From Paenibacillus mendelii (GTDB taxonomy: Bacteria > Bacillota > Bacilli > Paenibacillales > Paenibacillaceae): 64,000 nt of DNA. The number at the start of each line of letters is the position of its first letter. Position 1 is the first letter of the stretch. Both the position numbers and the translations under genes were made by a program. Shown here in pieces: positions 56,105 to 64,000 of this stretch. The stretch is from the NCBI RefSeq assembly GCF_024498075.1, contig NZ_JANHOF010000011.1, positions 124,001-188,000 of the forward strand. Direction: 5' to 3'. Under the pieces are notes generated by a model, which made no database searches, was not told where the DNA came from, and was given only the letters and a program-made list of their open reading frames with translations.

Positions 56105-56527
56105 AACCGACTCGACGGTTTCATGTCCCGATTAGATTCGTAAGTAGAATACCATATTATAGACTTATACTGTTACTTGATACGAAGATTCTTCATCAAT
56201 TTGGAAGTCTGTCTTCATTAACTCCGAACTTCGCAATACTCCATACCTAGATTATTCGAGAAATGATCAAACAATCCTGCACCTTTCTTTGTTGTGCTAA
56301 TCTGGAACAGCTGCCACGGCACCCAGAGTTCGCTGGACTTGGCACTACTCAACGAACTTTGGAGTGCCATGTGCCACCAACTTATCCCCGCTGGGATCAA
56401 AGAAGTCAAAATCTAGCTTCCGAATATCATCTGCTTCAAACCTATAATGACAGACATCATTCCCTGGTGCAATTCCGTTTCACACAGAAAAATGGACGGA
56501 CCTGAAGGAAGCGCAAGTATAGTCATA
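56105..56527. other. Intergenic with a possible gene remnant
   Basis: No intact gene. On the minus strand about 56365-56475 a frame reads 'FEADDIRKLDFDFFDPSGDK' and 'LVAHGTPKFVE' before a stop, with other short pieces after it, suggesting a decayed gene of unknown family. No promoter pair stands out. Confidence 0.35.
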
Positions 56528-57531
56528 TTATTTGTCTTCAACATGGATCGATACTACTTGATCCGTACTTTCATTTGTGAAAACTACAGACCAAGACGAT
56601 TGCTTATCGTTATATTTTGCTTCTTTAATAACCGGCAGCCAACCATCTGCAGCCGCGATAGATTGTTCATACTCGTTGGAAGCCATTGCTTTTCTAATAG
56701 CTTCTTCTTCCAATAGTTTAGCGTTGTCTGGTTGAATGCCTGGGATAATGATTACTTCCTCTGCTGAGTTATCTCCAGGGTATTGTGCAGTTGTAGGCCC
56801 TTCAATTACTTTAACTTCAATTTTCTGACCAATCCTAATTCCAGGAGGCACATTCGAATACCATGATGCATTATAGTGAAATTTCTCGCCTCCTTGTGCA
56901 CCATAGTCTTGAACATTCGGGTCCACAACGAGAATTTTTCCGTCTTTTTCCTTAACAACATACCCAACCATTGCCGTTACTACCCCACTGATCTTGACCT
57001 CAACTAAATCCGCGCCATAATGATTTATTAATTGTGTTCTCTGCTGTTCCGTTAAATGGGCCTCGACCACTACTTTTTGTTTCTTCATAACATAGCCAAC
57101 GCTCCACCCACCGCGGAGTTCCATACCTTCTAATGTGCTGGAAATTTCATTCTGGATGTCATTTCGTTTTTCTTGTGAGTACTTAGATACACGAAACTCC
57201 ACGTAATCGCCCATTTCAGCTTCCAAAACGGCCTTCAGTTTTTTCACTTCATTTGCGTCGGGTTGGTCCAGAAGAAAAACGATCTTCAAACTCTTCTCTG
57301 AGTCATCAATATAGTAAGCGCCGAATGTTTCAAACCTTGAGCCATCATAAAAGATCTCCTTTATCGCTCTTGAACGATCGGAAGGTACTTGCGTTCAAAG
57401 GCAACATGATCTTCAATATCGATTTCTGTATTTGCATGAATATTTGTAACTACTATTGAAGGTTTAGATTTAACGCCACAACCCGTCAACATACTCACAA
57501 CCACGGAGCAGCACAGTATGAGCTTGAACAT
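56528..57531 (-). pseudogene. DUF3221-type lipoprotein split by one-base frameshift
   Basis: ATG 57531 has AGGAGGAACGG upstream and starts a lipoprotein signal (lipobox L-T-G-C, about Cys17). That frame stops after 'DHVAFERKYLPIVQER' at 57361, while the neighbouring frame carries 'SRAIKEIFYDGSRFETFGAY' and runs on to 56528. One missing base near 57365 joins them into about 333 residues. The second half has a DUF3221 (YobA-like) beta domain ('AMVGYVVKEKDGKILVVDPN', 'GIRIGQKIEVKVIEGP'). Role unknown; either a pseudogene or a sequence error. Confidence 0.75.
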
Positions 57532-57774
57532 TCCGTTCCTCCTGATTATCTTATTGTCGGTATAGACGCCAGGCCAACAAATAAGGTTGCGGTGATGTGT
57601 GATTGAATCGTGTTTTTCAACTCTTCTGCCCGTTATCACAACAACAGACCGCCTTAGCAGCGATAAATTGCATACTATCTTTAAGTTATTTGCTGTGCAA
57701 TCTCCCAAACATGCCCTACCGGAAGAGCAGCTACCATCAGCCCGATGATGCTTTTGTAATAACCGCGCGCAAAA

Positions 57775-57798
57775 AACGCAGCCTTATCTGGCTGCGTT
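57775..57798 (-). terminator. Terminator of YdeI-family gene
   Basis: Perfect 9-bp stem AACGCAGCC/GGCTGCGTT with a 6-base loop, followed on the minus strand by TTTTGCG. Confidence 0.8.
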
Positions 57799-57857
57799 AT
57801 ATTATAGCGATAGAAGCTAACTTCGTCCCTTATTTCTCCTAATCTTCAACTTTTCTA

Positions 57858-58451
57858 TTAATCTTTTAATCCCTTTCCATTGAGAATATGCGGCAAATAT
57901 TTTTCAATCCTTGACTCTCGAGTTTTGGATTGTTTGGGTTCAGAAAAATGAAAAATGTACGCATTTTGCCGTCCCGGCGTCAATGCTTCAAAAGCAGTTT
58001 TCAAGTCAGGAATTTCTACGAATTTATTTTGTAATTCTTCAGGAATGATGTATTCTGTATTCTTCTTAAAGTCCACTTGCAGGCCGGCTTTTTCAACTTC
58101 AATGGCTTCATCAATATAAGCTTTCAAGATCAGCTGCATCTCATCTATTTCTTGAACACTGGTGAACCGAATTTGGCGAGCCGCCTGTACATTCTCCGTT
58201 TGTTGGATTAGGATCCCATGGTCATCTTTCAACAAGGCGCCTTTGTGAAACAGAAGCGCACAGTAATCTTTAAACCCATGTATTAACACGATGTTTTTAC
58301 CCTGAAACGTGTAACAAGGATGCATCCATTTAATATCTTCGGTCAGCTCACAGTCAAGAACAATTTTTCTCAATTCCTCAAATTCCTCCTTCCAATTTTT
58401 AGCCATTCTTAAAAATCCATCAACCTTAGGATTCATTCTACTTGTTGTCAT
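57858..58451 (-). CDS. YdeI/OmpD-associated family protein (DUF1801 domain)
   Basis: 197 residues from ATG 58451 (GAGGAGTG upstream; the 58481 start is not supported). DUF1801 N-terminal part ('TEDIKWMHPCYTFQGKNIVL', 'ALLFHKGALLKD') and C-terminal YdeI helix-rich part ('LTPGRQNAYIFHFSEPKQSK', 'TRESRIEKYLPHIL'). The biochemical role of the family is not settled. Transcribed with its own terminator. Confidence 0.88.
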   Translation of the reverse strand: MTTSRMNPKVDGFLRMAKNWKEEFEELRKIVLDCELTEDIKWMHPCYTFQGKNIVLIHGFKDYCALLFHKGALLKDDHGILIQQTENVQAARQIRFTSVQEIDEMQLILKAYIDEAIEVEKAGLQVDFKKNTEYIIPEELQNKFVEIPDLKTAFEALTPGRQNAYIFHFSEPKQSKTRESRIEKYLPHILNGKGLKD

Positions 58452-58525
58452 AAAGGAACACTCCTCATCGGCTATAGTCAAGAATGATCACTTTCAATTT
58501 CTTCAATTCCTTCTGTAAAATGCGG

Positions 58526-58948
58526 TTATTGTTCCAACAACTTTTCAAGCTCGCCGCACCATTTACTCCATCCATACTTGGCTCCATTGAGTGCATGAGC
58601 ATTTGAGAGTCCGGTTTGTTCGAGATGTAGGTTAACCTTTCCGTCCCCTAAATCCTGGAGCGTCCAGGTGACCGTGTGCTTCTCTCCTCCGCTGGCCCAA
58701 GTATAGGACACCCGGTTTGGTTCGTCCACGATAAGCACTTCGCCGTCAATAATGCCATCCCAATATTCGGACGGCTGAGTGCGAAACTGAAACCGATGTC
58801 CTACGACGGGCTTAAAATCATTTTCCATCGCTTGACCAGTATGGATATTGGCCACCCACTTGGCAAGCTTGCTGGAATCGGTTAAGGCAGACCAAAGCTT
58901 CTTGATTGATGTCGTGAACTGAAAATCCATAGATAATGTTAAACTCAT
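58526..58948 (-). CDS. SRPBCC (AHSA1-type) protein
   Basis: 140 residues of the START/Bet v1-like fold, typical of AHSA1 domain proteins ('TTSIKKLWSALTDSSKLAKW', 'GHRFQFRTQP', 'VTWTLQDLGDGKVNLHLEQT'). Such proteins bind hydrophobic ligands. Start overlaps the stop of the ArsR gene as ATGA, the usual ArsR-SRPBCC pairing. Confidence 0.9.
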   Translation of the reverse strand: MSLTLSMDFQFTTSIKKLWSALTDSSKLAKWVANIHTGQAMENDFKPVVGHRFQFRTQPSEYWDGIIDGEVLIVDEPNRVSYTWASGGEKHTVTWTLQDLGDGKVNLHLEQTGLSNAHALNGAKYGWSKWCGELEKLLEQ

Positions 58949-59274
58949 TCTTCTTCCTCCTCTAATAGCTGGTTCAAGCGCAACATATTCATACTCCAGA
59001 ACTTACTGTAGAAAGCCAACCAATCTTGCACTTCTCTGAGTGGAGAGGCGTTGAGCCTAAATCGCGTTTCTCTGCCGACTTTTCGGTCAAGTACCAGTCC
59101 GGCTTCTTTAAGGATTGTCAGATGCTTGGATACCGCTGTACGGCCCATTTGAAACTGTGCCGACAATTCATGAAGTGGTACCTCCTCTGCCTCTGCTAAC
59201 AGACGAATCAATCGGCGCCTAGTTGGATCTGCAATCGCGTCAAACACATCCCGCAATGGGTTATTCTCACTCAT
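58945..59274 (-). CDS. ArsR-family winged-helix regulator
   Basis: 109 residues with 'ADPTRRRLIRLLAEAEEVPL' and recognition helix 'MGRTAVSKHLTILKEAGLV'. Metal-binding Cys residues of the ArsR/SmtB type are absent, so it senses something other than metals. Translationally coupled to the SRPBCC gene and probably autoregulates the pair. Confidence 0.92.
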   Translation of the reverse strand: MSENNPLRDVFDAIADPTRRRLIRLLAEAEEVPLHELSAQFQMGRTAVSKHLTILKEAGLVLDRKVGRETRFRLNASPLREVQDWLAFYSKFWSMNMLRLNQLLEEEEE

Positions 59275-59348
59275 AGCATCCTCCCTCCAAAATTATTAAT
59301 TTCTGGAGTAGATTGAACGAAGGGACATCCGTTAAATTCACCACATCC

Positions 59349-59771
59349 TTAAAGCTTGCGGCTCTTTGGACGCAGCGCCCACGCGGCGATATTTAGTGCA
59401 GCATATGAAAGCGGAAGGATAATATGAAAACCGCTATCACCATAATCGTTAGCAAACGCATGAGATAAAGCCGCACCAGTCATTAAAAAGAAGATGCCAG
59501 CGTGAACCCATTCTTTAAGCCGAGGAAAACCTGGCACGACGAGAGCGATGGCTCCAAGCACTTTCCAAATTCCGAGAATGGTCATGACGTATATAGGGTA
59601 ACCAAGATTCGTTACTAACTCGAGGTTTCCCCCATATTGCATCAATTGCCCGATACCACTTAACATAACAGCTGCTGCGAGTAGTGATGTGACTGTCCAA
59701 TAAGCAATCATTTTTACTTGGGGCTGGGTTTCTACTTTCGCGATTGCTTCCGCACCGATAATCTTATTCAT
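59349..59771 (-). CDS. DoxX-family membrane protein
   Basis: 140 residues from ATG 59771 (GAGGAGG upstream). Four membrane helices; 'YWTVTSLLAAAVMLSGIGQL', 'ILGIWKVLGAIALVVPGFPR' and 'EWVHAGIFFLMTGAALSHAF' match DoxX-like quinone-pool or stress-related proteins. Controlled by the promoter/operators at 59847-59898. Confidence 0.88.
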   Translation of the reverse strand: MNKIIGAEAIAKVETQPQVKMIAYWTVTSLLAAAVMLSGIGQLMQYGGNLELVTNLGYPIYVMTILGIWKVLGAIALVVPGFPRLKEWVHAGIFFLMTGAALSHAFANDYGDSGFHIILPLSYAALNIAAWALRPKSRKL

Positions 59772-59846
59772 TTGTTTCCTCCTCATAATTGTTTTTAGTG
59801 TAACTTATTCTGATCCCAAACGTTCAAAATGATTAACTCCTGATTG

Positions 59847-59898
59847 GACACCATGTGGTGTCGATTTGATTATAGGACACCGTTCGGTGTCGTGTCAA
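59847..59898 (-). promoter_or_regulatory. Promoter of DoxX gene with two TetR-type operators
   Basis: Minus strand TTGACA (59893-59898), 18-bp spacer, TATAAT (59869-59874), both perfect. Two copies of the inverted repeat GACACCR-N2-YGGTGTC lie at 59876-59891 (filling the spacer) and 59847-59862 (just after the -10), 29 bp apart centre to centre. This layout suits a TetR-type repressor; no TetR gene is nearby. Confidence 0.85.
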
Positions 59899-60040
59899 CA
59901 ACATTTTAAACTCAACGTGTTCAATAGCCTCAGTACGATAAATACCGAAGCTTATGATCATGGCTAAGTTTTGTTGCGTGTCAGGACTGCATGTTTAATG
60001 TCACTCGGTTCTAGATAACTGCCCTTACTTTAATGAGAAA

Positions 60041-60070
60041 AGGCAGCCAATCATCGGCCGGCTGCCTTTG
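60041..60070 (-). terminator. Terminator downstream of MBL remnant
   Basis: Stem AAAGGCAGCC/GGCTGCCTTT with a loop of about ten bases; minus strand continues TTTTC. A second weaker hairpin (AACAGC/GCTGTT with T-runs) is at 60105-60128. Confidence 0.65.
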
Positions 60071-60091
60071 GGTACGTTCCCCAATGTATCT

Positions 60092-60500
60092 CTAAAAAAA
60101 CAGCACCAAAATGCCGCTGTTTTTTTTCTTCCACCAAGTAACATTTTCATATACCAGAGATTCAAATGAAGGTATTCTTAGTGACTCCCCAATTGAGGGA
60201 GTAACGATTTTCACTTGCGCTTCCTTAGCCGCTCTCGTCACACGTTCGATTGGCTCTTTCCAATCATGCAGGGCTAACATAAATCCTGCCCAATGGATGG
60301 GAAGCAACAATTTCCCCTTCACATCCAGATGAGCCTGGATTGTCTCCTCAGGCATCATATGAATATTAGCCCAACGCTTGTCGTATTGACCGCATTCCAT
60401 GAGTGTCAAATCAAATGGGCCGTATTTTCGCCAATCTCTTGAAAATGCGGACCATACCCACTATCACCGCTAAAATACACTCGGCTCTTGTTACTAATAA
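60092..60500 (-). pseudogene. Metallo-beta-lactamase-fold hydrolase remnant
   Basis: C-terminal part of an UlaG/RomA-type hydrolase: 'SRVYFSGDSGYGPHFQEIGE' in one frame and, after a one-base loss in an A run near 60425, 'DLTLMECGQYDKRWANIHMM' and 'LLLPIHWAGFMLALHDW' (metal-site His and Asp). The N-terminal half with the HxHxDH motif is missing at about 60500. Non-functional as read. Confidence 0.8.
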
Positions 60501-60850
60501 TGACTCATGAGGAGCAATAAAGTCGAATCCCGGTCAAACAGACTGCGTCCTGAAAAGTGCCTCGCCGAATTACGCCGACGCGGACTTAGCGTACGATGCG
60601 GCGGAATTACTACCCCGACTTTACCGTCAAAAGTTGTGGACACGGTATGAAATCGATGAACTCCGACGACCGCGCCATAATCCGTGGCTGTACGTGCACG
60701 TAATTCCGGTCCTCGCCGGTTACAATTGTATTCGCAACGTTAAAGATCGTCTTTTTATGTGCAGCCGGTACCGCTAATTCGATAATGCCCACTGGCTATC
60801 CGTTAATATGAGCTAACCACACGAATTGATCCTATGGCAGCAGGTGGCGG
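60501..60850. other. Unassigned stretch
   Basis: About 350 bp with open but unconvincing frames on both strands; the minus frame 60610-60792 ('MGIIELAVPAAHKKTIFNVA') has no ribosome site and no recognisable family. It may be remnant DNA of the truncated hydrolase or of another gene. Confidence 0.35.
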
Positions 60851-61411
60851 CTATGTCCCAATGCGTTTCCCTAGTGACGTCGGCAATTGGTCGAGGCTGT
60901 TCATGTTCTTTTCCTGCCAGTAACTGTGCAGACCTTCTTCACCTTTTTGATCCGCCCACCGCTGGAGCGTGTCCCTCTCCTTCTCGTACGACATGAACGG
61001 CACCGAATAGCCGCAGGACGTCTGGACTTTATGTATATCGACCGCAATAATCTGCCGGACTCCGGGCAGCGGATCGAACATTCCATACAACCGCTCCCAC
61101 TCACTGTCCTCCGGGAGAACTACCGTTCCGGTTCCGTACAGGCGCAGGATATTCGGCGGCCCCTGGAATGCGCAGAACATGATCGTTATTCGACCGTTCT
61201 CTTCGAGATGGGCACTGGTCTCATTGCCGCTCCCGGTCAAATCCAAATATGCGACCTGACGCTCGGATAAAATCCGGAACGTATCATATCCCTTCGGCGA
61301 CAGATTGACATGCCCATCTCGCGACATGGGCGCCGTTCCGACAAAGAACAGGTGCTGCTTTCGGATAAAGGCCGTGTGCTCGGGGAGCATGGCCGGATAT
61401 TGTTTTCCCAT
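60851..61411 (-). CDS. Pyridoxamine-5'-phosphate-oxidase-family protein
   Basis: 186 residues, flavin-binding split-barrel family: 'FFVGTAPMSRDGHVNLSPKG', 'VAYLDLTGSGNETSAHLEEN', 'ITIMFCAFQGPPNILRLYGT'. Probably an FMN- or F420-type reductase rather than true PdxH. Start ATG 61411 with GGAGGGATTCG upstream. Confidence 0.9.
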   Translation of the reverse strand: MGKQYPAMLPEHTAFIRKQHLFFVGTAPMSRDGHVNLSPKGYDTFRILSERQVAYLDLTGSGNETSAHLEENGRITIMFCAFQGPPNILRLYGTGTVVLPEDSEWERLYGMFDPLPGVRQIIAVDIHKVQTSCGYSVPFMSYEKERDTLQRWADQKGEEGLHSYWQEKNMNSLDQLPTSLGKRIGT

Positions 61412-61768
61412 TCGAATCCCTCCAATGAACTTGTATTTGGCTCAATTCACGCGTGAACACCGCCTCGGCCGGCACTAAGGCATTCGGGGCGGATCGCTTG
61501 CTTCCGCCGAGATCTCGCGCTTGGCTAAAAGCCGTATTTTATGCGTTGTCAAAGTCTCTTCATGTTCTTGTCGTCTTAGTTTAGTCATAATCGTTTAAAC
61601 AAAAAAGCCGCTAATAGCAGCGACAAAACTCGATATCTAATATTCGTCCATCAACAACATCTTGTCTTTATTGAGTTATCGTTTCCCTTAGTGAAATGAC
61701 CTCAACTCGCATCTGTGATACGGTTCGCCTTTCCCCTAACGGCCACGGAGCCGCCCTTTTTTTACGGT
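61412..61768. other. Intergenic, terminator-like hairpins only
   Basis: No gene seen. A short stem (GCTGC/GCGGC) with TTTTTT on the minus strand near 61600-61622 and a plus-strand hairpin ACGGC/GCCGC with seven T at about 61738-61767 could stop transcription between the HxlR gene and the oxidase gene. Confidence 0.5.
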
Positions 61769-62134
61769 TTACCGTTTACTTTCATGAATGACAGTAGTGT
61801 TGTTCATATATTCGATATGGTGGAACCCCCACCCGCACATGTCGGTCAAAATAGAACATAGTGTTCTTCCATGGTCAGATAGCGAATATTCGACTTTTGG
61901 AGGGATCGTCTGAAAAACTTTCCGAACGATGAGTTCATCCCGCTCCAACTCACGGAGCTGATTGGTAAGCATACCTTGTGTAACATTGGGGAGCAAGCGT
62001 CTCATTTCACCGAACCGTTTGGTTCCCTCCTTCATCAAAATAAATAATATCAAGGGTTTCCATTTCCCCCCTATGACTTGCAATGTGGTCAATATCCCTT
62101 GTCTTCGATACGATTGGTTTACACCCGCATCCAT
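61769..62134 (-). CDS. HxlR-family winged-helix regulator
   Basis: 121 residues with 'ILTTLQVIGGKWKPLILFIL', 'GTKRFGEMRRLLPNVTQGML' and 'QLRELERDELIVRKVFQTIP'. HxlR-type regulators such as YodB and HypR sense quinones, aldehydes or hypochlorite through a Cys; here Cys residues are near 'LCSILTDMCGWGF', not in the usual N-terminal position. Divergent from a quinone-reductase-like gene, its probable target. Confidence 0.92.
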   Translation of the reverse strand: MDAGVNQSYRRQGILTTLQVIGGKWKPLILFILMKEGTKRFGEMRRLLPNVTQGMLTNQLRELERDELIVRKVFQTIPPKVEYSLSDHGRTLCSILTDMCGWGFHHIEYMNNTTVIHESKR

Positions 62135-62219
62135 GAGTTCAACTCCTGACTACGCAATATCCGAATCTCTTACTCCAATTTACCAAAGTATAGCGAATTT
62201 CAACAGTACTATTTATTAT

Positions 62220-62296
62220 CGTACTTAGTATGGTGAAACGTACTACCCCGCTACAATGAATCAGCCTTTATCGTACGTTTTTCCAGACTAAGTATG
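62220..62296. promoter_or_regulatory. Candidate HxlR operator region
   Basis: CGTACTTAGTATG (62220-62232) and CAGACTAAGTATG (62284-62296) are similar near-palindromes with GTACT/AGTAT halves; GTACT occurs four more times between 62206 and 62311. The region separates the HxlR gene from its divergent partner. No clear -35/-10 pair was fixed. Confidence 0.45.
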
Positions 62297-62386
62297 AATA
62301 AAAAGCGTACTTTTCAAAAATTTAATTCGACTCAATAATTGGAGGTGTAACTAACCTAACTTGATAAATTCTAGGAGGATCATGAA

Positions 62387-62929
62387 ATGAACATTATGGT
62401 GATCGTCGCCCATCCGAATCTAGAGACATCCCGGGCTAATCGAGCTTTCATGCTTGAGATTAGTAATCATGCAAACATCGATGTCCGAGACCTGTATCGA
62501 GAGTATCCGAATTGGAATATTGACGTGGATAAGGAGCAGCAATTGCTCTTAGCCTATGATCGGATAGTTTTTCAATTTCCGTTTTACTGGTATAGCTGTC
62601 CGTCACTATTAAAAAAATGGTTCGATGATGTATTTACTTATGGCTGGGCCTTTGGACCGGAAGGTTATTATTTGAAAGGTAAAGAGTTTATCCTTGCAAC
62701 AACAACGGGAGGTCCGGAAAATTGCTATCGAGCGGGCGGAGACAATTGGTTCACGATCAGTGAATTTTTAAAACCTATCCAAAGAACGATTACCAAATGT
62801 AATGGAATTTATCTTCCTGCTTTTGTTACCTATGATGCTGCTTCTCTAGGTAACGATACCTATCTCTCCCAAGAAGCTAAAAGATATGTCGAACATATCC
62901 ATGCTTCTTCGAGCTTGCTCGTCCATTGA
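62387..62929 (+). CDS. NAD(P)H-dependent quinone reductase (flavodoxin-like)
   Basis: 180 residues: 'MNIMVIVAHPNLETSRANRA', 'RIVFQFPFYWYSCPSLLKKW' (quinone-binding), 'YGWAFGPEGYYLKGKEFIL' and 'ATTTGGPENCY' fit KefF/MdaB/YwrO-type FMN reductases. Start ATG 62387 with AGGAGG upstream. Likely induced by electrophiles through the adjacent HxlR protein. Confidence 0.92.
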   Translation: MNIMVIVAHPNLETSRANRAFMLEISNHANIDVRDLYREYPNWNIDVDKEQQLLLAYDRIVFQFPFYWYSCPSLLKKWFDDVFTYGWAFGPEGYYLKGKEFILATTTGGPENCYRAGGDNWFTISEFLKPIQRTITKCNGIYLPAFVTYDAASLGNDTYLSQEAKRYVEHIHASSSLLVH

Positions 62930-62941
62930 TTGGGGTGTCCG

Positions 62942-63019
62942 ATGAAATTTAGACTAGGGGCTGCGGCGGATGTGGTGAGAATCTTGATTATCGTTATCTT
63001 GCTCTTGATCTTGCTGTAA
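62942..63019 (+). CDS. 25-residue membrane peptide
   Basis: Tiny frame with GGGGTG eight bases before ATG 62942: a basic start (MKFRLG), a short Ala-Ala-Asp stretch, then a single hydrophobic helix of about 13 Ile/Leu/Val residues ending at TAA. It follows the quinone-reductase gene by 12 bp on the same strand. It has the shape of small sporulation or membrane-regulator peptides, but no family is identified. Confidence 0.45.
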   Translation: MKFRLGAAADVVRILIIVILLLILL

Positions 63020-63032
63020 ATGAAAGCTTCGC

Positions 63033-63365
63033 CTACAATTTAATCAACACTTCCGTGCCGTCCTGAGCCTGGACATCGACCAGAACCGTCCCTTTGCAAC
63101 GTTGCAACTCCTTGATGATCTGCCTGATCGCTTGCTTCGTGCTTCGGTTTTCGAGAATCGACAGCATCAGTTCAATCCCGAACCGGCTGCTGTCCGAATC
63201 GTAATCATGCTTCTGGCTCGAGTGCCCACCCGCATGTCCGCCGTGCTTGTTCAGCCAGTCCTTCACTATGCGCTGGATTAAATTGGAAGTCATGATACCG
63301 CTCCCCATGCGCGATACGGCATAAGGGTCCGGAATCGTAAAAGCGTGCTCTTTTCTCTTAACCAT
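63033..63365 (-). CDS. Hypothetical protein with His/Gly/Ser-rich middle
   Basis: 110 residues from ATG 63365 (63383 is possible; neither has a strong ribosome site). A small helical start, a hydrophilic hinge 'HGGHAGGHSSQKHDYDSDSS', and a compact alpha/beta C-terminus ('STKQAIRQIIKELQRCKGTV'). The His-rich stretch could bind metal. No family recognised. Confidence 0.55.
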   Translation of the reverse strand: MVKRKEHAFTIPDPYAVSRMGSGIMTSNLIQRIVKDWLNKHGGHAGGHSSQKHDYDSDSSRFGIELMLSILENRSTKQAIRQIIKELQRCKGTVLVDVQAQDGTEVLIKL

Positions 63366-63383
63366 GAAACATCCCATCATCAC

Positions 63384-63731
63384 ACAGTGTCCCGTATGTG
63401 ACCATCCGCTGTAGAAATGCTTAGAATCAACAAATTTAATTTATCAATTGATTATATTAATTTCGCGGGTTATAACCCTTATTATTTAAAGTGCTCTATT
63501 GAAAAAAAGAAAGCCTTCACGAATCCATCGGGATGGAGCCCAGTTTCAACCTGGTCCATCCCTATCGACTCGATGAGACTCTGTTCATTCTGGTCTGCTT
63601 TATAATGCCAATACATCATACATGATCGATTCATTAACCTAACTTGATCAGAGAGTTCATCAATTGTTGCACCATCGGTATATTGTTGACGATGATAAAA
63701 ATCTCAAGAACTTACGATTTTCGTGACCGAC
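63384..63731. other. Intergenic, nothing clear
   Basis: About 350 bp, AT-rich, no convincing gene, terminator or promoter. Confidence 0.4.
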
Positions 63732-64000
63732 TCAATCTGGTTTAATCTTTCTCCGTTTGATTGAAGACAGGACATCATCATTCAATGCTGCAGGCAAATC
63801 ACAGTTAGAACCTAACCAAAAGTCACCATAGCGCTCCATGACCAGTATGTCCCCGCTCTGGTAAAATGTATGAGTAGGCCCCTCTTCTTTGGGGCTAATA
63901 TAGTACCCCTTTGTCCACACATCTTCCATCGGCTTATCAAATAACATCTGTATATGATCTAGTTTTCCTTCTATTAGATAAAGATGTTTGCAGCCAAAAA
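63732..64000 (-). CDS. Hypothetical protein, 5' end beyond window
   Basis: The minus-strand frame is open to the right edge and includes 'GCKHLYLIEGKLDHIQMLFD', 'YYISPKEEGPTHTFYQSGDI' and 'LVMERYGDFWLGSNCDLPAA' before stopping at 63732. The internal ATG at 63947 is probably not the start. Soluble, no membrane helix, no family recognised. Confidence 0.55.
   Translation of the reverse strand, partial: FGCKHLYLIEGKLDHIQMLFDKPMEDVWTKGYYISPKEEGPTHTFYQSGDILVMERYGDFWLGSNCDLPAALNDDVLSSIKRRKIKPD

Noticed and set aside
60610..60792. 60-residue minus-strand gene
   Set aside because: No ribosome site and no family; left as unassigned.

Overview
The window looks like chromosome from a spore-forming, plant-polysaccharide-degrading Firmicute, most likely Paenibacillus or a close relative (Paenibacillaceae). 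This is inferred from the dense set of CUT1-type sugar ABC transporters with lipoprotein binding proteins, a YesM/YesN-type two-component pair, LacI, ROK and AraC regulators, strong AGGAGG ribosome sites, frequent TTG starts, and DUF4838, rhamnosidase and LplB-type genes. No rRNA, tRNA, CRISPR array or prophage was seen.

Layout. (1) 1-15.7 kb, minus strand: a LacI-controlled glycoside-use locus. It holds a large secreted multi-domain protein, the LacI regulator, a rhamnosidase-like enzyme, a lipoprotein binding protein, an MsmX-type ATPase, a second giant binding protein fused to carbohydrate-binding-like modules, two permeases and an NHL-repeat protein cut by the window edge. Three AAAACGTTTT palindromes mark the likely LacI operators. 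(2) 15.9-20.5 kb: an alpha/beta hydrolase, a serine hydrolase and a Rieske protein. (3) 20.7-27.8 kb: a second sugar transporter with a sugar isomerase, a DegT aminotransferase and a ROK regulator; a 20-bp inverted repeat sits on the DegT promoter. (4) 27.9-37.6 kb: a third transporter with an SDR and a galactonate-dehydratase-like enzyme, divergent from a YesM/YesN pair. (5) 37.6-43.7 kb: an aminotransferase, then a damaged ABC exporter pair, an IS110 transposase remnant and an unusual secreted protein. (6) 43.8-50.5 kb: a decaying cluster (DUF4838 protein, broken LplB-like permease, frameshifted FAD oxidoreductase, AraC regulator, PfkB kinase remnant). (7) 50.5-54.9 kb: an AT-rich stretch with a PEP-synthase/rifampicin-phosphotransferase homologue, a candidate small RNA, a broken small gene, an orphan carboxylate-amine-ligase-like protein and IS-like end repeats. 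(8) 54.9-64 kb: an enolase-superfamily enzyme and assorted single genes (DUF3221 lipoprotein, YdeI, ArsR with AHSA1, DoxX, PPOX, HxlR with quinone reductase).

How the genes work together: regions 1-4 each pair an uptake system with intracellular sugar-modifying enzymes and a local regulator. All three binding-protein genes that are followed by further transporter genes have a strong stem-loop without a U-run just after the stop codon, which suggests a shared way of over-producing the binding protein relative to the membrane parts. The best candidates for something new are the 65-bp tandem hairpin repeat in one binding-protein leader, the small transcript near 53.2 kb, the orphan ligase at 53.7 kb, the secreted protein at 42.6 kb, and the permease with a long extracellular insert at 30-31 kb.
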